DNA of 64,000 nucleotides from an uncultured Chitinophaga sp. GTDB taxonomy: Bacteria > Bacteroidota > Bacteroidia > Cytophagales > Cyclobacteriaceae. The stretch is taken from contig CABHOK010000014.1 of assembly GCA_902168205.1 (NCBI GenBank), positions 248,001-312,000 of the forward strand, in the 5' to 3' direction. The position numbers were made by a program, and so were the translations under genes. Positions 45,098 through 53,505 of this stretch are shown in pieces; the stretch's first letter is position 1; each line of letters opens with the position of its first letter. Below the pieces are notes generated by a model that worked only from the letters and a program-made list of their open reading frames with translations, did not search any database and was not told the origin of the DNA.

Positions 45098-45685
45098 ATG
45101 AAAATGAACCGTTCCGAACAGTTAAAAATGGTAGCACCATTTCTTTTTTACTCTTTTCTATTTGCAACATTGTTGCTTTCATCTTGTAGCGATGATGACC
45201 CGACACCAACCAATGAAGAAGAAGTTATCACAACGTTAGTTGTAGATCTGACTCCTGCGAACGGTAGTGGTGCATCTGCAGTTCAATTAAAATTCTATGA
45301 TGCGGATGGTGATGGAAGTATAGCTCCGGTAATTACTCCAACTACAGGTCAGCTAAAAGCAGGTGTTACCTATACGGCAGCTATTACACTTTTTAACGAA
45401 ACAGAAAATCCGGTTGGTAATGTAACGGACGAGATCAAGGAAGAAAAAAACGCGCACTTGTTCTGCTTTACTGCTACCGGAACAGATATTACCATGTCTT
45501 ATCTCGATAAAGATGATAACAACCTTCCTATCGGCTTAAGCAGTTCATGGGTAGCAGGTGCTGCAGGAAGTGCAGGAACTGTAAGAGTTGTTCTTCGTCA
45601 CCAGCCAGGTGGTAAGAATGGTGAATGCCCTGGTCCTGGCGAAAGTGATATGGACGTTACGTTCCCGCTGCAGGTTGTAAACTAA
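45098..45685 (+). CDS. Surface lipoprotein partner of the TonB receptor
   Basis: A 195-residue protein from ATG 45098 (an earlier in-frame start at 45017 lies inside the TonB gene). Lipobox LLLSSC with C30 is followed by SDDD, which matches the Bacteroidetes lipoprotein-export signal for surface exposure. Downstream are an immunoglobulin-like beta domain with VVDLTPANGSGASAVQLKF and LKFYDADGDGS, a KNAHLFCF motif and a C-terminal RHQPGGKNGECPGPGESDMD. I recall this family as often paired with TonB receptors and filed as type 1 periplasmic-binding-fold superfamily; function unknown. Likely captures the ligand at the surface for the receptor. Confidence 0.8.
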   Translation: MKMNRSEQLKMVAPFLFYSFLFATLLLSSCSDDDPTPTNEEEVITTLVVDLTPANGSGASAVQLKFYDADGDGSIAPVITPTTGQLKAGVTYTAAITLFNETENPVGNVTDEIKEEKNAHLFCFTATGTDITMSYLDKDDNNLPIGLSSSWVAGAAGSAGTVRVVLRHQPGGKNGECPGPGESDMDVTFPLQVVN

Positions 45686-45728
45686 TCAGGCATCTATAGG
45701 TATATAGATACTGAAAGGTAAGTAAACA

Positions 45729-45758
45729 AAAAGGCTGGTGATAACACACCAGCCTTTT
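45729..45758. terminator. Bidirectional terminator between the lipoprotein and gldJ
   Basis: A 12-bp stem with the arms aaaaggctggtg (45729-45740) and caccagcctttt (45747-45758) and a 6-base loop, with A/T on both sides. Serves both converging transcripts. Confidence 0.85.
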
Positions 45759-45781
45759 CTATTTTACAATGGTATAAAATC

Positions 45782-47008
45782 TTAGTAGTTAGATCCCGCT
45801 CTGATCATCGCGCAACGGAAACCTACTGTTGCTGTTGCTGAATCTTTGTCAAGATATCTTCTTGTACCAGGCGACATCCAGTATGCTACGTCCTTCCATG
45901 AACCTCCTTTATATACACGAGCGTTGTCGTTGATAAGGGAAGTAAATGTTTCAGGGTTTTTCTCTGTATCACTATTATAACCAGAAGACGGATCAAGGAA
46001 ACCATCACGTCTGATAGGGTTCAGATCGTCAAAATCCTGATACGTTGTAGGACGATACGTATCTTGTACCCACTCGCTCACGTTACCTGCCATGTTGTAC
46101 AGACCGTAATCGTTAGGAGGGAACTCATATATATATGACGTGATCAATGCACCGTCATTCAAACGACCTGCTATACCGGCATAGTCACCACGACCACGTT
46201 TAAAGTTTGCAAGCATAAAGCCCATTTGTTTTCCATACGGGTTACGCACTGCGTGACCGTCCCATGGATAAATGCGCTGGTGTGTCTGCATTTCTTCCAA
46301 CCACTGTGTTCCGATAAGCGCTTGTGCTGCGTACTCCCACTCAGCTTCTGTCGGCAGACGGTATGCAGGTACTACGATACCAGATTCCAATGGTATACGA
46401 CCATCGCTTTCTGCATATTCTTCACCTGCGTTCTCAGCAAGTTTAATGTTTACAGCACGTGTTCTCCATACTGCATATTTACTTGCCTGATTCCAGGTAA
46501 TACCTACAACCGGGAAGTAACGGAAACCAGGATAGCGGAGATAGTGATCAACATACGGATCGTTGAATGCAAGTTTACCAACCCACACCATTGTATCTGG
46601 CAATGCTGCCTGGTAAGCTTCCTGAGAAGAATCTTTTGCCAGGTAGTGTAAGTACTCTAACCAGTGAATGTTGGCAATCTCAGTCTCATCCATATAGAAT
46701 GAAGCAACTGAAACTGTTCTTTCGATGTTATCGCGATACGACATAACATCTTCTTCGAAGGAACCCATAACGGCGCGACCACCTTCAATGAACACCATGT
46801 TTGGTGCATCAGGTTGTCCTTCGTATGGATTTACCATAAATCCGCCCTGATCTTCGTCATTATAAGCCAAGCCTGTAGCTGAACTCATCTGACCCGGGTT
46901 TGAAGCTGTAGGCTTGCCGCCTTTGCCTCCAAAAAGTGAGCAGGCAGACAGGGCAACTGATCCGCCAACGACATACAAAAGAACCCTGAAAGAATACTTC
47001 ATTTTCAT
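45782..47008 (-). CDS. gldJ: Gliding motility lipoprotein GldJ
   Basis: A lipoprotein (lipobox VALSAC, C23) of 408 residues. In Flavobacterium GldJ is needed for gliding and for stability of the GldK ring subunit of the T9SS core. The match to F. johnsoniae GldJ, as I recall it, is strong: an early MGS-EEDVMSYRDN block, ALPDTMVW, YLRYPGFRYFPVVGITW, LANFKRGRGDYAGIAG, FPPNDYGLYNMAGNVSEWV and a terminal VYKGGSWKD..YW block. The F. johnsoniae protein is about 560 residues; the insertion between WVQDTYRP and TLINDNARVYKGG is mostly missing here. The fold is SUMF1-like (formylglycine-generating type) but catalysis is not expected. No other gld or spr genes are in the window. Confidence 0.87.
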   Translation of the reverse strand: MKMKYSFRVLLYVVGGSVALSACSLFGGKGGKPTASNPGQMSSATGLAYNDEDQGGFMVNPYEGQPDAPNMVFIEGGRAVMGSFEEDVMSYRDNIERTVSVASFYMDETEIANIHWLEYLHYLAKDSSQEAYQAALPDTMVWVGKLAFNDPYVDHYLRYPGFRYFPVVGITWNQASKYAVWRTRAVNIKLAENAGEEYAESDGRIPLESGIVVPAYRLPTEAEWEYAAQALIGTQWLEEMQTHQRIYPWDGHAVRNPYGKQMGFMLANFKRGRGDYAGIAGRLNDGALITSYIYEFPPNDYGLYNMAGNVSEWVQDTYRPTTYQDFDDLNPIRRDGFLDPSSGYNSDTEKNPETFTSLINDNARVYKGGSWKDVAYWMSPGTRRYLDKDSATATVGFRCAMIRAGSNY

Positions 47009-47263
47009 TTCTAGATTTTATTCCAAGTGCTAATTAAGGGTATAATCCCATGTTTTCCAAGCAGTCGCATGTTATTAGTGAATCTTTGATAAAAGGGAAA
47101 ACCGGACGCAAATAAAACGATACAAGCTCCATTTCATTGTTTCGGGAAAGCACTATCCAGTTTTGGGAAGCCCGGCACAGGGGAAGGGCCGTTTAGTCGA
47201 CATTTTTGAAGGTTGAAGTGAATGGCATGCCTTTTCGATTAAGGGTATTCAAAACTAACCAAT

Positions 47264-47515
47264 ATGTTTACCCTTGACGATTTCCGCGTAATGACCTTTG
47301 AAAAGAAGTGCGATATCATCACTTTTCACGGCAATTATTTGATGCAACGTGTGTTGGCTGATTGTAAGGTTTTCCTCTATTATACAGATGGATTTTTCAT
47401 CGAAGTTTTTTATTCTCCGAAATATCAAAAGGTTTTAATGATCAACGCTTTTGATAACACCATCGGACTGAAGCCTTATCTCGACAAAATCTCTTTGGAA
47501 GATTTGGTTTCCTGA
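47264..47515 (+). CDS. Small conserved protein, function unknown
   Basis: An 83-residue soluble protein from ATG 47264: a mixed alpha/beta pattern with MTFEKKCDIITFHGNYLM, YYTDGFFIEVFYSP and LDKISLEDLVS. I recognise it only as a type of small conserved Bacteroidetes protein; no signal peptide and no catalytic motif. The last 40 bases overlap the 3-prime end of mfd on the other strand, so both stop codons lie within the opposing gene. Confidence 0.7.
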   Translation: MFTLDDFRVMTFEKKCDIITFHGNYLMQRVLADCKVFLYYTDGFFIEVFYSPKYQKVLMINAFDNTIGLKPYLDKISLEDLVS

Positions 47516-50500
47516 CCGGCCATTCGACTCAGTAATTCAATAGCAGCGTCAACTGTTTTTACTGCATCGATGATCAGCATGGCTTTACCGGCACTGTCTT
47601 TCATCTTGCACTGCTTCGAATTCTTCTGAACAAACGACAATATCTGTCCAAATATATCTGAGCTGAAGTACGCGTCTTTGGTGCTGATAAAATAAGCCCG
47701 AAGTTTTTCGTTCTTCAAACTTAGTTTTTCAAAGCCCAGCTTTTCACCTAACCACCGAAGTCTTACGGTATTGATCAGTTCCTCCACACTCGGAGGAACT
47801 GGCCCGAAGCGGTCGCGCATCTCATCCGTAAATTTCATCAGTTGTTCTTCATCCGGAATGCTATCCAGGCGTGCGTAAAGCTGTAGCCTTTCCGTTGTGC
47901 TGGCTATATAACTTTCCGGTATAAGAATTTCAAGATCTGTCTCAATCACACAATCCTGTACAATAAGCTTGGCTTTCTCGGCCAGATCGGATGCAAACAA
48001 TTCTTTAAAGTCTGTCTCTTTCAGTTCCTGTACAGCATCATCCAATATTTTGTGATAGGTGTCAAAACCAAGATCACTGATAAAGCCTGTCTGTTCAGCA
48101 CCCAACATATTCCCGGCTCCGCGTATATCCAGATCGCGCATCGCCACTTTAAAGCCATCGCCTAAGTCTGAAAATTCTTCGAGAGCTGATAAGCGTTTGC
48201 GCGAGTCAGCTGACAACGCAGAGGCCGGAGGCGTAAGTAAATAACAATATGCTTTTTTATTTGATCTCCCTACACGGCCGCGCATCTGGTGCAGATCTGA
48301 TAAACCAAACATGTGTGCCTGGTTTATGATAATCGTATTGGCATTGGGAATGTCCAATCCCGATTCTATAATATTTGTAGACACCAGCACATCGTATTCA
48401 CCATCAATAAACTTGACCATCACTTTTTCAAGTTTATCACCATCCATCTGTCCGTGTCCTATACCTATACGCGCATCTGGTACGAGTCTGTAAATTATAT
48501 TGGCAACAGACTCTATATCACTTACACGGTTGTATACAAAAAATACCTGGCCTCCTCTTCGTAATTCGTTGCTTACAGCATCGCGAATAATCTCTTCACT
48601 AAATGTATGCAACTCGGTTGTAACCGGTTGCCGGTTAGGTGGCGGTGTAGCAATGATGCTCAAGTCTCGCGCGCCCATCAATGAAAAGTGAAGCGTACGC
48701 GGTATAGGTGTAGCCGTGAGCGTAAGTACATCTACATTTACCTTTAACTCTTTTAAACGGTCCTTTACTTTTACACCGAACTTCTGTTCCTCATCAATGA
48801 TCAAAAGCCCGAGATCTTTAAACTCTACGTCTTTACTCACGATACGGTGTGTACCAATAAGTATATTTACTTTACCTTCTTTTGTTTCCGCTATAATCTT
48901 CTTGATGTCTGCATCCGTTTTGAAACGCGAAACATACTCAACACGTACCGGGAAATTTGAAAGGCGATCGCGAAATGTTCTATAGTGCTGCATCGCCAGA
49001 ATGGTAGTTGGCACCAATACAGCAACCTGCTTGCCTTCCGTTGCAGCTTTAAAGGCAGCGCGAACTGCTACTTCTGTCTTACCAAAACCCACGTCACCAC
49101 AAACAAGACGATCCATCGGATGTGGATTCTGCATATCCTTCTTTACATCTTCGGTGGCTTTCGCCTGATCGGGTGTGTCTTCGTATATAAATGACGACTC
49201 CAGTTCTGCCTGTAAAAATCCGTCCTGCGAATAAGCAAAGCCTGGCGCTGTTTTACGCTTGGCATATAGCTCGATCAACTCCTTCGCTATATCCTTAACG
49301 CGTTTCTTTACCTTAGACTTTTTCGTTTCCCACTCTTGTGTACCCAGCTTACTCATAACGGGAGGAGTTCCTTCCTTACCCGAGTACTTTGATATCTTAT
49401 GAAGGGAGTGAATACTTACATAGAGCAAATCATCATCGCGATATACCAGTCGAATCGCTTCCTGGTCGTGACCATTCACGTCACGCTTTTCCAGCCCTGC
49501 AAACTTGGCTATACCATAATCTATATGCGTTACAAAGTCTCCGGGTTGCAAAGTATATAATTCGCGAAGTGTAAGTGCTTTTGACTTGGTAAACTTCTCT
49601 TTGGCTCGATACCGGTGAAAGCGTTCAAATATCTGGTGATCGGTGTAGCAAAGCACTTTCAGGTTATTATCTACAAAGCCTTCGCGCAACGCAAACTCCA
49701 GTGGCTGAAATCTTAATTCAGAATTAATCTCTTCGAATACACCTCTTAACCGCTCCAGTTGTCGCGGCATGTCGGCTGCTATAAAATTACTGATATTCTG
49801 CATCTGATGATCGTACAGATTGGCAGCCAGTAATTCAAAATTTTTATTGAACGATGGTTGAGCTGAGGAAGAATATTCAAACGTGCGCGCGTTCTCCAGT
49901 ATAAATCTGCTTCCGAACTCTACACGCGTAAAAGCGTTGGTGCGCTCCAGAAAAGTATCTCCGGCATCAAATAGTTTTTCGGGTGATGATACTACCTGTG
50001 CTCCGCTTGCTTTTAATATTTTGTCGAATGATGCTTCCGCACGCTCAAAGCTTTTCTGTACGATGTCTCTCGTAAGTTGTACATCTTTAAACCACAGCTT
50101 CGTATCGGTTCCTATATATTCAAGTAACGATTGTCGTTCCTCCTGTACAAGCTTTGTCTGTACATTCGGAATGATATTGACCTTATCAAGTTTAGTTACG
50201 GAGAGCTGAGAGCCCGGCTCGAATGTACGAATGCTGTCTACTTCATCGCCAAACAACTCGATGCGGCAAGGCAGATCATTTGCAAATGAAAATATATCGA
50301 TGATGCCACCCCGCACAGCGAACTGGCCGGCTTCATATACAAAGTCTGTCTTTTCAAAATCGTAATTATGAAGAAACTCTTCGAGGAATGCTATATCCAG
50401 CTGCTCTCCCAGCTTAACAGTAAAAGTGTTGGATGCAAGTGATCGCTTGTTGATTACCTTCTCGCTCAACGCTTCCGGATAGGTAACAAGAATTTCGGGC

Positions 50501-50850
50501 GATGTTTTTCCGGCAAGCCGGTTCAATATTTCTGCCCGCATCAGAATGTTGGCATTCTCTGTTTCGTCATACTCATACGCGCGTTTGTACGACATGGGAA
50601 ACAGGAGCACTTCACGATCGAGCAGGTTCTGCAGATCGTTTTGAAAGTAAGCTGCTTCTTCGCGGTCTTGTAAAACAATAAGATAATCCTGCGGATGAAG
50701 TTTAAAAGTAGTCGCCACCAACACGGCATCCAGACTACCCGATAAACCTTTTACACGAATGCTCTGCGGCTTGGACGCTCGAATCACTTCGGCCACGGTC
50801 TTTATCAAACCATCCGCTCTATAGATGCTTAGAAAATCATTCGCCTTCAC
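47476..50850 (-). CDS. mfd: Transcription-repair coupling factor Mfd
   Basis: An 1124-residue DNA translocase that removes stalled RNA polymerase and recruits the UvrA excision complex. Order visible: UvrB-homology region at the start (RIELFGDEVDSIRTFEPG), the CarD-like RNA-polymerase-interacting domain (LQPGDFVTHIDYGIAKFAGL), the RecG-like translocase with Walker A GDVGFGKTE (K591), DEEQKFGV and motif VI QMRGRVGRS, and the C-terminal autoinhibitory TRCF domain. The start is GTG 50850. The leader contains an 8-bp inverted repeat at 50871-50932. Confidence 0.95.
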   Translation of the reverse strand: MKANDFLSIYRADGLIKTVAEVIRASKPQSIRVKGLSGSLDAVLVATTFKLHPQDYLIVLQDREEAAYFQNDLQNLLDREVLLFPMSYKRAYEYDETENANILMRAEILNRLAGKTSPEILVTYPEALSEKVINKRSLASNTFTVKLGEQLDIAFLEEFLHNYDFEKTDFVYEAGQFAVRGGIIDIFSFANDLPCRIELFGDEVDSIRTFEPGSQLSVTKLDKVNIIPNVQTKLVQEERQSLLEYIGTDTKLWFKDVQLTRDIVQKSFERAEASFDKILKASGAQVVSSPEKLFDAGDTFLERTNAFTRVEFGSRFILENARTFEYSSSAQPSFNKNFELLAANLYDHQMQNISNFIAADMPRQLERLRGVFEEINSELRFQPLEFALREGFVDNNLKVLCYTDHQIFERFHRYRAKEKFTKSKALTLRELYTLQPGDFVTHIDYGIAKFAGLEKRDVNGHDQEAIRLVYRDDDLLYVSIHSLHKISKYSGKEGTPPVMSKLGTQEWETKKSKVKKRVKDIAKELIELYAKRKTAPGFAYSQDGFLQAELESSFIYEDTPDQAKATEDVKKDMQNPHPMDRLVCGDVGFGKTEVAVRAAFKAATEGKQVAVLVPTTILAMQHYRTFRDRLSNFPVRVEYVSRFKTDADIKKIIAETKEGKVNILIGTHRIVSKDVEFKDLGLLIIDEEQKFGVKVKDRLKELKVNVDVLTLTATPIPRTLHFSLMGARDLSIIATPPPNRQPVTTELHTFSEEIIRDAVSNELRRGGQVFFVYNRVSDIESVANIIYRLVPDARIGIGHGQMDGDKLEKVMVKFIDGEYDVLVSTNIIESGLDIPNANTIIINQAHMFGLSDLHQMRGRVGRSNKKAYCYLLTPPASALSADSRKRLSALEEFSDLGDGFKVAMRDLDIRGAGNMLGAEQTGFISDLGFDTYHKILDDAVQELKETDFKELFASDLAEKAKLIVQDCVIETDLEILIPESYIASTTERLQLYARLDSIPDEEQLMKFTDEMRDRFGPVPPSVEELINTVRLRWLGEKLGFEKLSLKNEKLRAYFISTKDAYFSSDIFGQILSFVQKNSKQCKMKDSAGKAMLIIDAVKTVDAAIELLSRMAGQETKSSKEILSR

Positions 50851-50870
50851 GTTCCGCTATCAGTTAAATA

Positions 50871-50955
50871 TGTTGTCCGTGCATCAACAGGTTTTATCAG
50901 AAAGACTGACTAGCTGTTCAAATTGGACAACAAAAAAAGAAAGGCTGCAAAGATA
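50871..50955 (-). promoter_or_regulatory. mfd leader with inverted repeat and -7 box
   Basis: The -7 box reads TATCTTTG on the minus strand (50948-50955); the best -33 partner is TGG 20 bases away, one mismatch to TTG. In the leader tgttgtcc (50871-50878) and ggacaaca (50925-50932) form an 8-bp inverted repeat, which could be a hairpin or protein site. Confidence 0.4.
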
Positions 50956-51075
50956 ACCGTGCCTGAAAATCCTCACCAGATTATTACGAATTATATTTTT
51001 GTTTTGTTATGATGACTATTCATCAAACGACTGTTACCTTTCACCACTTTACAGGCTGAGGTAAACAACTGTACC

Positions 51076-51270
51076 ATGAATTTCGTTCAACAACTTTCAC
51101 TATACATCAGCATCACGGCTTTTATATTTCTTATACTGGGTTTGTATAGGCCGTGGGCTATGCTGTGGTGGGAAGATGTACAGAACCGTAGAAAAGTGAT
51201 CAGGTTATACGGCAGCATTGCTTCTGTAGCGTACCTCGCCCATTGGATTATTGTATTACTGGACGCATGA
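51076..51270 (+). CDS. Small two-helix membrane protein
   Basis: A 64-residue protein: one helix at residues 5-24 (QQLSLYISITAFIFLILGLY) and one at about 46-63 (YGSIASVAYLAHWIIVLLDA), with WEDVQNRRKVIRL between. The last four bases overlap the ATG of the thioredoxin-like gene, so they are translationally coupled. A TATTTTTG box at 50994-51001 is a possible promoter element. Function unknown. Confidence 0.75.
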   Translation: MNFVQQLSLYISITAFIFLILGLYRPWAMLWWEDVQNRRKVIRLYGSIASVAYLAHWIIVLLDA

Positions 51271-51770
51271 AAAATATATCTATACTTTTGATTACCGGTA
51301 TGCTCACCGTTGCAGCGTGCAATAAACAACAGGAGCACAAACCGGAAACAGACCTGAGTACTATACCGGCAGTAGCGACAAATGAATTACCTGCCATGCA
51401 TATAACACTACTTGACAGTTCCCAGCTTTCGGCCCGGGATCTTCACGGCAAAAATGTAATCGTTATGTTCCAGCCCGACTGCGACCATTGCCAGCGGGAA
51501 GCAAAACAGATACAGGAAAATATAACTGCATTCGAAACGTACCAAGTATATTTCGTTTCGTCTGCAACCGGTGAGGAATTGAAAAAATTTGCCAGCGAGT
51601 ATAAATTGGACAGTTATAGCCACATACATTTTGGCAGCACTACCGTGGAAGAGATCATCAGCAGTTTAGGGCAGATCGATGCGCCTTCAGTATATATCTA
51701 CGACAACGGGAAACTCAAACAGAAGTTTAACGGAGAAACGGATATCGCGGAGATAACGAAGCATCTGTAA
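51267..51770 (+). CDS. Thioredoxin-like lipoprotein
   Basis: From ATG 51267 (the longer frame from 51243 gives a poor start), 167 residues: signal MKNISILLITGMLTVAAC with lipidation at C18, then a TlpA/ResA-like redox fold with MFQPDCDHCQREAKQ, where C72 and C75 form a CDHC pair. The partner strand DAPSVYIYDNGKL follows. It probably works in periplasmic disulfide reduction or cytochrome maturation. It is flanked by a small membrane protein and a DUF2071 gene two bases after it, making a tight operon. Confidence 0.82.
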   Translation: MKNISILLITGMLTVAACNKQQEHKPETDLSTIPAVATNELPAMHITLLDSSQLSARDLHGKNVIVMFQPDCDHCQREAKQIQENITAFETYQVYFVSSATGEELKKFASEYKLDSYSHIHFGSTTVEEIISSLGQIDAPSVYIYDNGKLKQKFNGETDIAEITKHL

Positions 51771-51772
51771 CC

Positions 51773-52483
51773 ATGGCGCGTGTATTTTTAACTGCAGAGT
51801 GGCGCAAGCTGGCAATGGCAAACTATATTGTCGATCCTGCGCTTCTTCAACGTTATCTTCCCTATAAAACAGAACTCGACCAGTGGAACAATGCCTGTTA
51901 TGTCAGTCTTGTTGGCTTCATGTTTATCAATACTCGTTTGCTCGGATTCCGCATCCCCTTTCATTCTACCTTTGAAGAAGTAAACCTGCGATTCTATGTG
52001 CGCTATAGAGACGTAGCAGGCTGGAAGCGCGGTGTTGTATTTATAAAAGAGATCGTTCCGAAACGCGCACTTACTTTTGTTGCCAACAGCATCTATAAAG
52101 AAAATTACGAGACCATGCCGATGATGCACCGCTGGGAAACCAACGATCATAATCTTACCGTTGAGTATCGCTGGAAACTAAAAGAATGGAACTCACTTGA
52201 AGTACAGTGCGACAGGGAAGCTATAACGATAGCGGAAGGAAGCGAGGAAGAATTTATCACGGAGCACTATTGGGGCTATACCAGCGTTGGCGAGCAGCGA
52301 ACATCCGAATATGGCGTGGAGCATCCGCGTTGGAAAGTATATCCCGTTCAGGACTATGCTATACATGTAGGCTTTGGAAATGTATACGGAAACCAATTCG
52401 AATTTCTGAAGAATGAGACACCCGCTTCCGTTTTTCTGGCGGAAGGATCTGAAATTATTGTACGGCAAGGTTCTAAGATTTGA
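51773..52483 (+). CDS. DUF2071 protein
   Basis: A 236-residue protein of DUF2071, beta-rich and acetoacetate-decarboxylase-like in fold. Signature segments are WNNACYVSLVGFMFINTRLL and FEEVNLRFYVRYRDVAGWKRG. No signal peptide. It is cotranscribed with the thioredoxin-like gene. I know of no activity. Confidence 0.82.
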   Translation: MARVFLTAEWRKLAMANYIVDPALLQRYLPYKTELDQWNNACYVSLVGFMFINTRLLGFRIPFHSTFEEVNLRFYVRYRDVAGWKRGVVFIKEIVPKRALTFVANSIYKENYETMPMMHRWETNDHNLTVEYRWKLKEWNSLEVQCDREAITIAEGSEEEFITEHYWGYTSVGEQRTSEYGVEHPRWKVYPVQDYAIHVGFGNVYGNQFEFLKNETPASVFLAEGSEIIVRQGSKI

Positions 52484-52495
52484 TGCTGATTTTGC

Positions 52496-52615
52496 TTACG
52501 AGGTAAGCGAGAACCAGATTACAGTGGCGACTAAGGAGATGAGCCAGATAATGAGGAGTGTGCGCAGTCTTTTGAGTCTGCGGTGTGCGGTTTCTTTGTC
52601 GTGGTTCGACTGCAT
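52496..52615 (-). CDS. Possible 39-aa single-helix membrane peptide
   Basis: An ORF below normal annotation length: MQSNHDKETAHRRLKRLRTL, then a hydrophobic helix (LLIIWLISLVATVIWFSL) to a TAA. The positive-inside pattern suits an inserted peptide. It lies in a 261-bp gap, tail to tail with the DUF2071 gene. No close promoter is evident. Coding status needs expression or conservation data. Confidence 0.45.
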   Translation of the reverse strand: MQSNHDKETAHRRLKRLRTLLIIWLISLVATVIWFSLTS

Positions 52616-52744
52616 GGTATAGGTTGAGGAATAGATTTCCATTACGATCGTTACGGCAGCAGGGTTAGCTTAGTTTACCTTTTGATGGGTGATTTTTAAA
52701 AAAAGTTCAGACTATATATTAAAATGCCGCAAGACGGGTTACCG

Positions 52745-53197
52745 TTACTTAACCCTAACGAACGTATAGGAGATAACTTTTCCATTGCCTTCGATCGAAG
52801 CTTCATTTATATCCTCACCTCCTTGTTGTATAAATTTATAGCGTATGATCTTCGGGAAATCATGTGCAGGGTTTTCAGCTGTAAATGTAACGGCAGTATA
52901 CTGGGTGATCTTGAACGGAACGGGGCCTTGCACTCCGGCAACATCCGGTATATAGTAAAATGAATTGTCCTGAAATTTCAGCGTTATCTCTTCGGTCACT
53001 ACCGTATCTGCGGTGTTTTTAATTCGGTACGAGATACCATATAGCACATTCTCTTTTTCACGATATACCCAATGCTCAAAAGCGTTTTTGTCTTTTAGTT
53101 TCCAGGTGCCCACTAACCATCCGAATTCTTTCTGCTGTGCAAAGAGTTGATTTGCCGACAGCGCTATACCGATCGCGAGCGTAAGAATGATTTTCAT
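52745..53197 (-). CDS. DUF6265 secreted protein
   Basis: A 150-residue protein with a signal peptide (residues 1-20, ending LFAQ). The mature fold starts EFGWLVGTWKLKDKNAFEHW and then YGISYRIKN and PVPFKITQYTAVTFTAENPA, the pattern of DUF6265, a lipocalin-like Bacteroidetes family. No function known. Monocistronic. Confidence 0.75.
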   Translation of the reverse strand: MKIILTLAIGIALSANQLFAQQKEFGWLVGTWKLKDKNAFEHWVYREKENVLYGISYRIKNTADTVVTEEITLKFQDNSFYYIPDVAGVQGPVPFKITQYTAVTFTAENPAHDFPKIIRYKFIQQGGEDINEASIEGNGKVISYTFVRVK

Positions 53198-53505
53198 AAG
53201 GTTGATGTTGTTCTACAAAATAACCAGAAAAGAAACCTGTATCACAGCACAAACCATCTTCTTTTCCACTGACCATTTATAGTCTGCCACATTTCGTTCA
53301 AAAAATACCTTTCAGCAAAAACAGAATCGGAATGTCGGAAGTGAGTCGAACCAAAATCCGAAACTTTTCGTACTTATCGTACATACAAGTTAAATCTGGC
53401 AGAAGGCGGGGGAAGTGAAGTATATATTAACTGACAAAATTTCTTGACGAAAGCATTCTGCCTGGTTTTTGATTAGTTAAAACCAGCTTAATAAAATTGT
53501 GATTT
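53198..53505. other. 308-bp gap upstream of the HtrA protease gene
   Basis: This divergent gap serves the DUF6265 gene and the protease. It contains a perfect 8-bp hairpin, ctggtttt (53462-53469) with aaaaccag (53479-53486), and a 9-base loop, only 20 bases before the protease ATG. I find no TAnnTTTG box at normal distance. The rest is unstructured AT-rich sequence with no gene. Confidence 0.5.

Noticed and set aside
45017-45685. Start at 45017 for the surface lipoprotein
   Set aside because: It lies within the TonB receptor frame and spoils the signal; ATG 45098 gives a proper lipobox.
42679-45685. SusC/SusD glycan-uptake locus
   Set aside because: The lipoprotein lacks SusD-type helical repeats and there are no glycoside hydrolases or sulfatases nearby.
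45782-47008. Formylglycine-generating sulfatase modifier
   Set aside because: The fold is shared, but block order and lipobox fit GldJ and no sulfatase is nearby.
51243-51770. Start at 51243 for the thioredoxin-like gene
   Set aside because: Adds residues before a clean lipoprotein signal and overlaps the previous gene by 28 bases; ATG 51267 fits a 4-base coupling.
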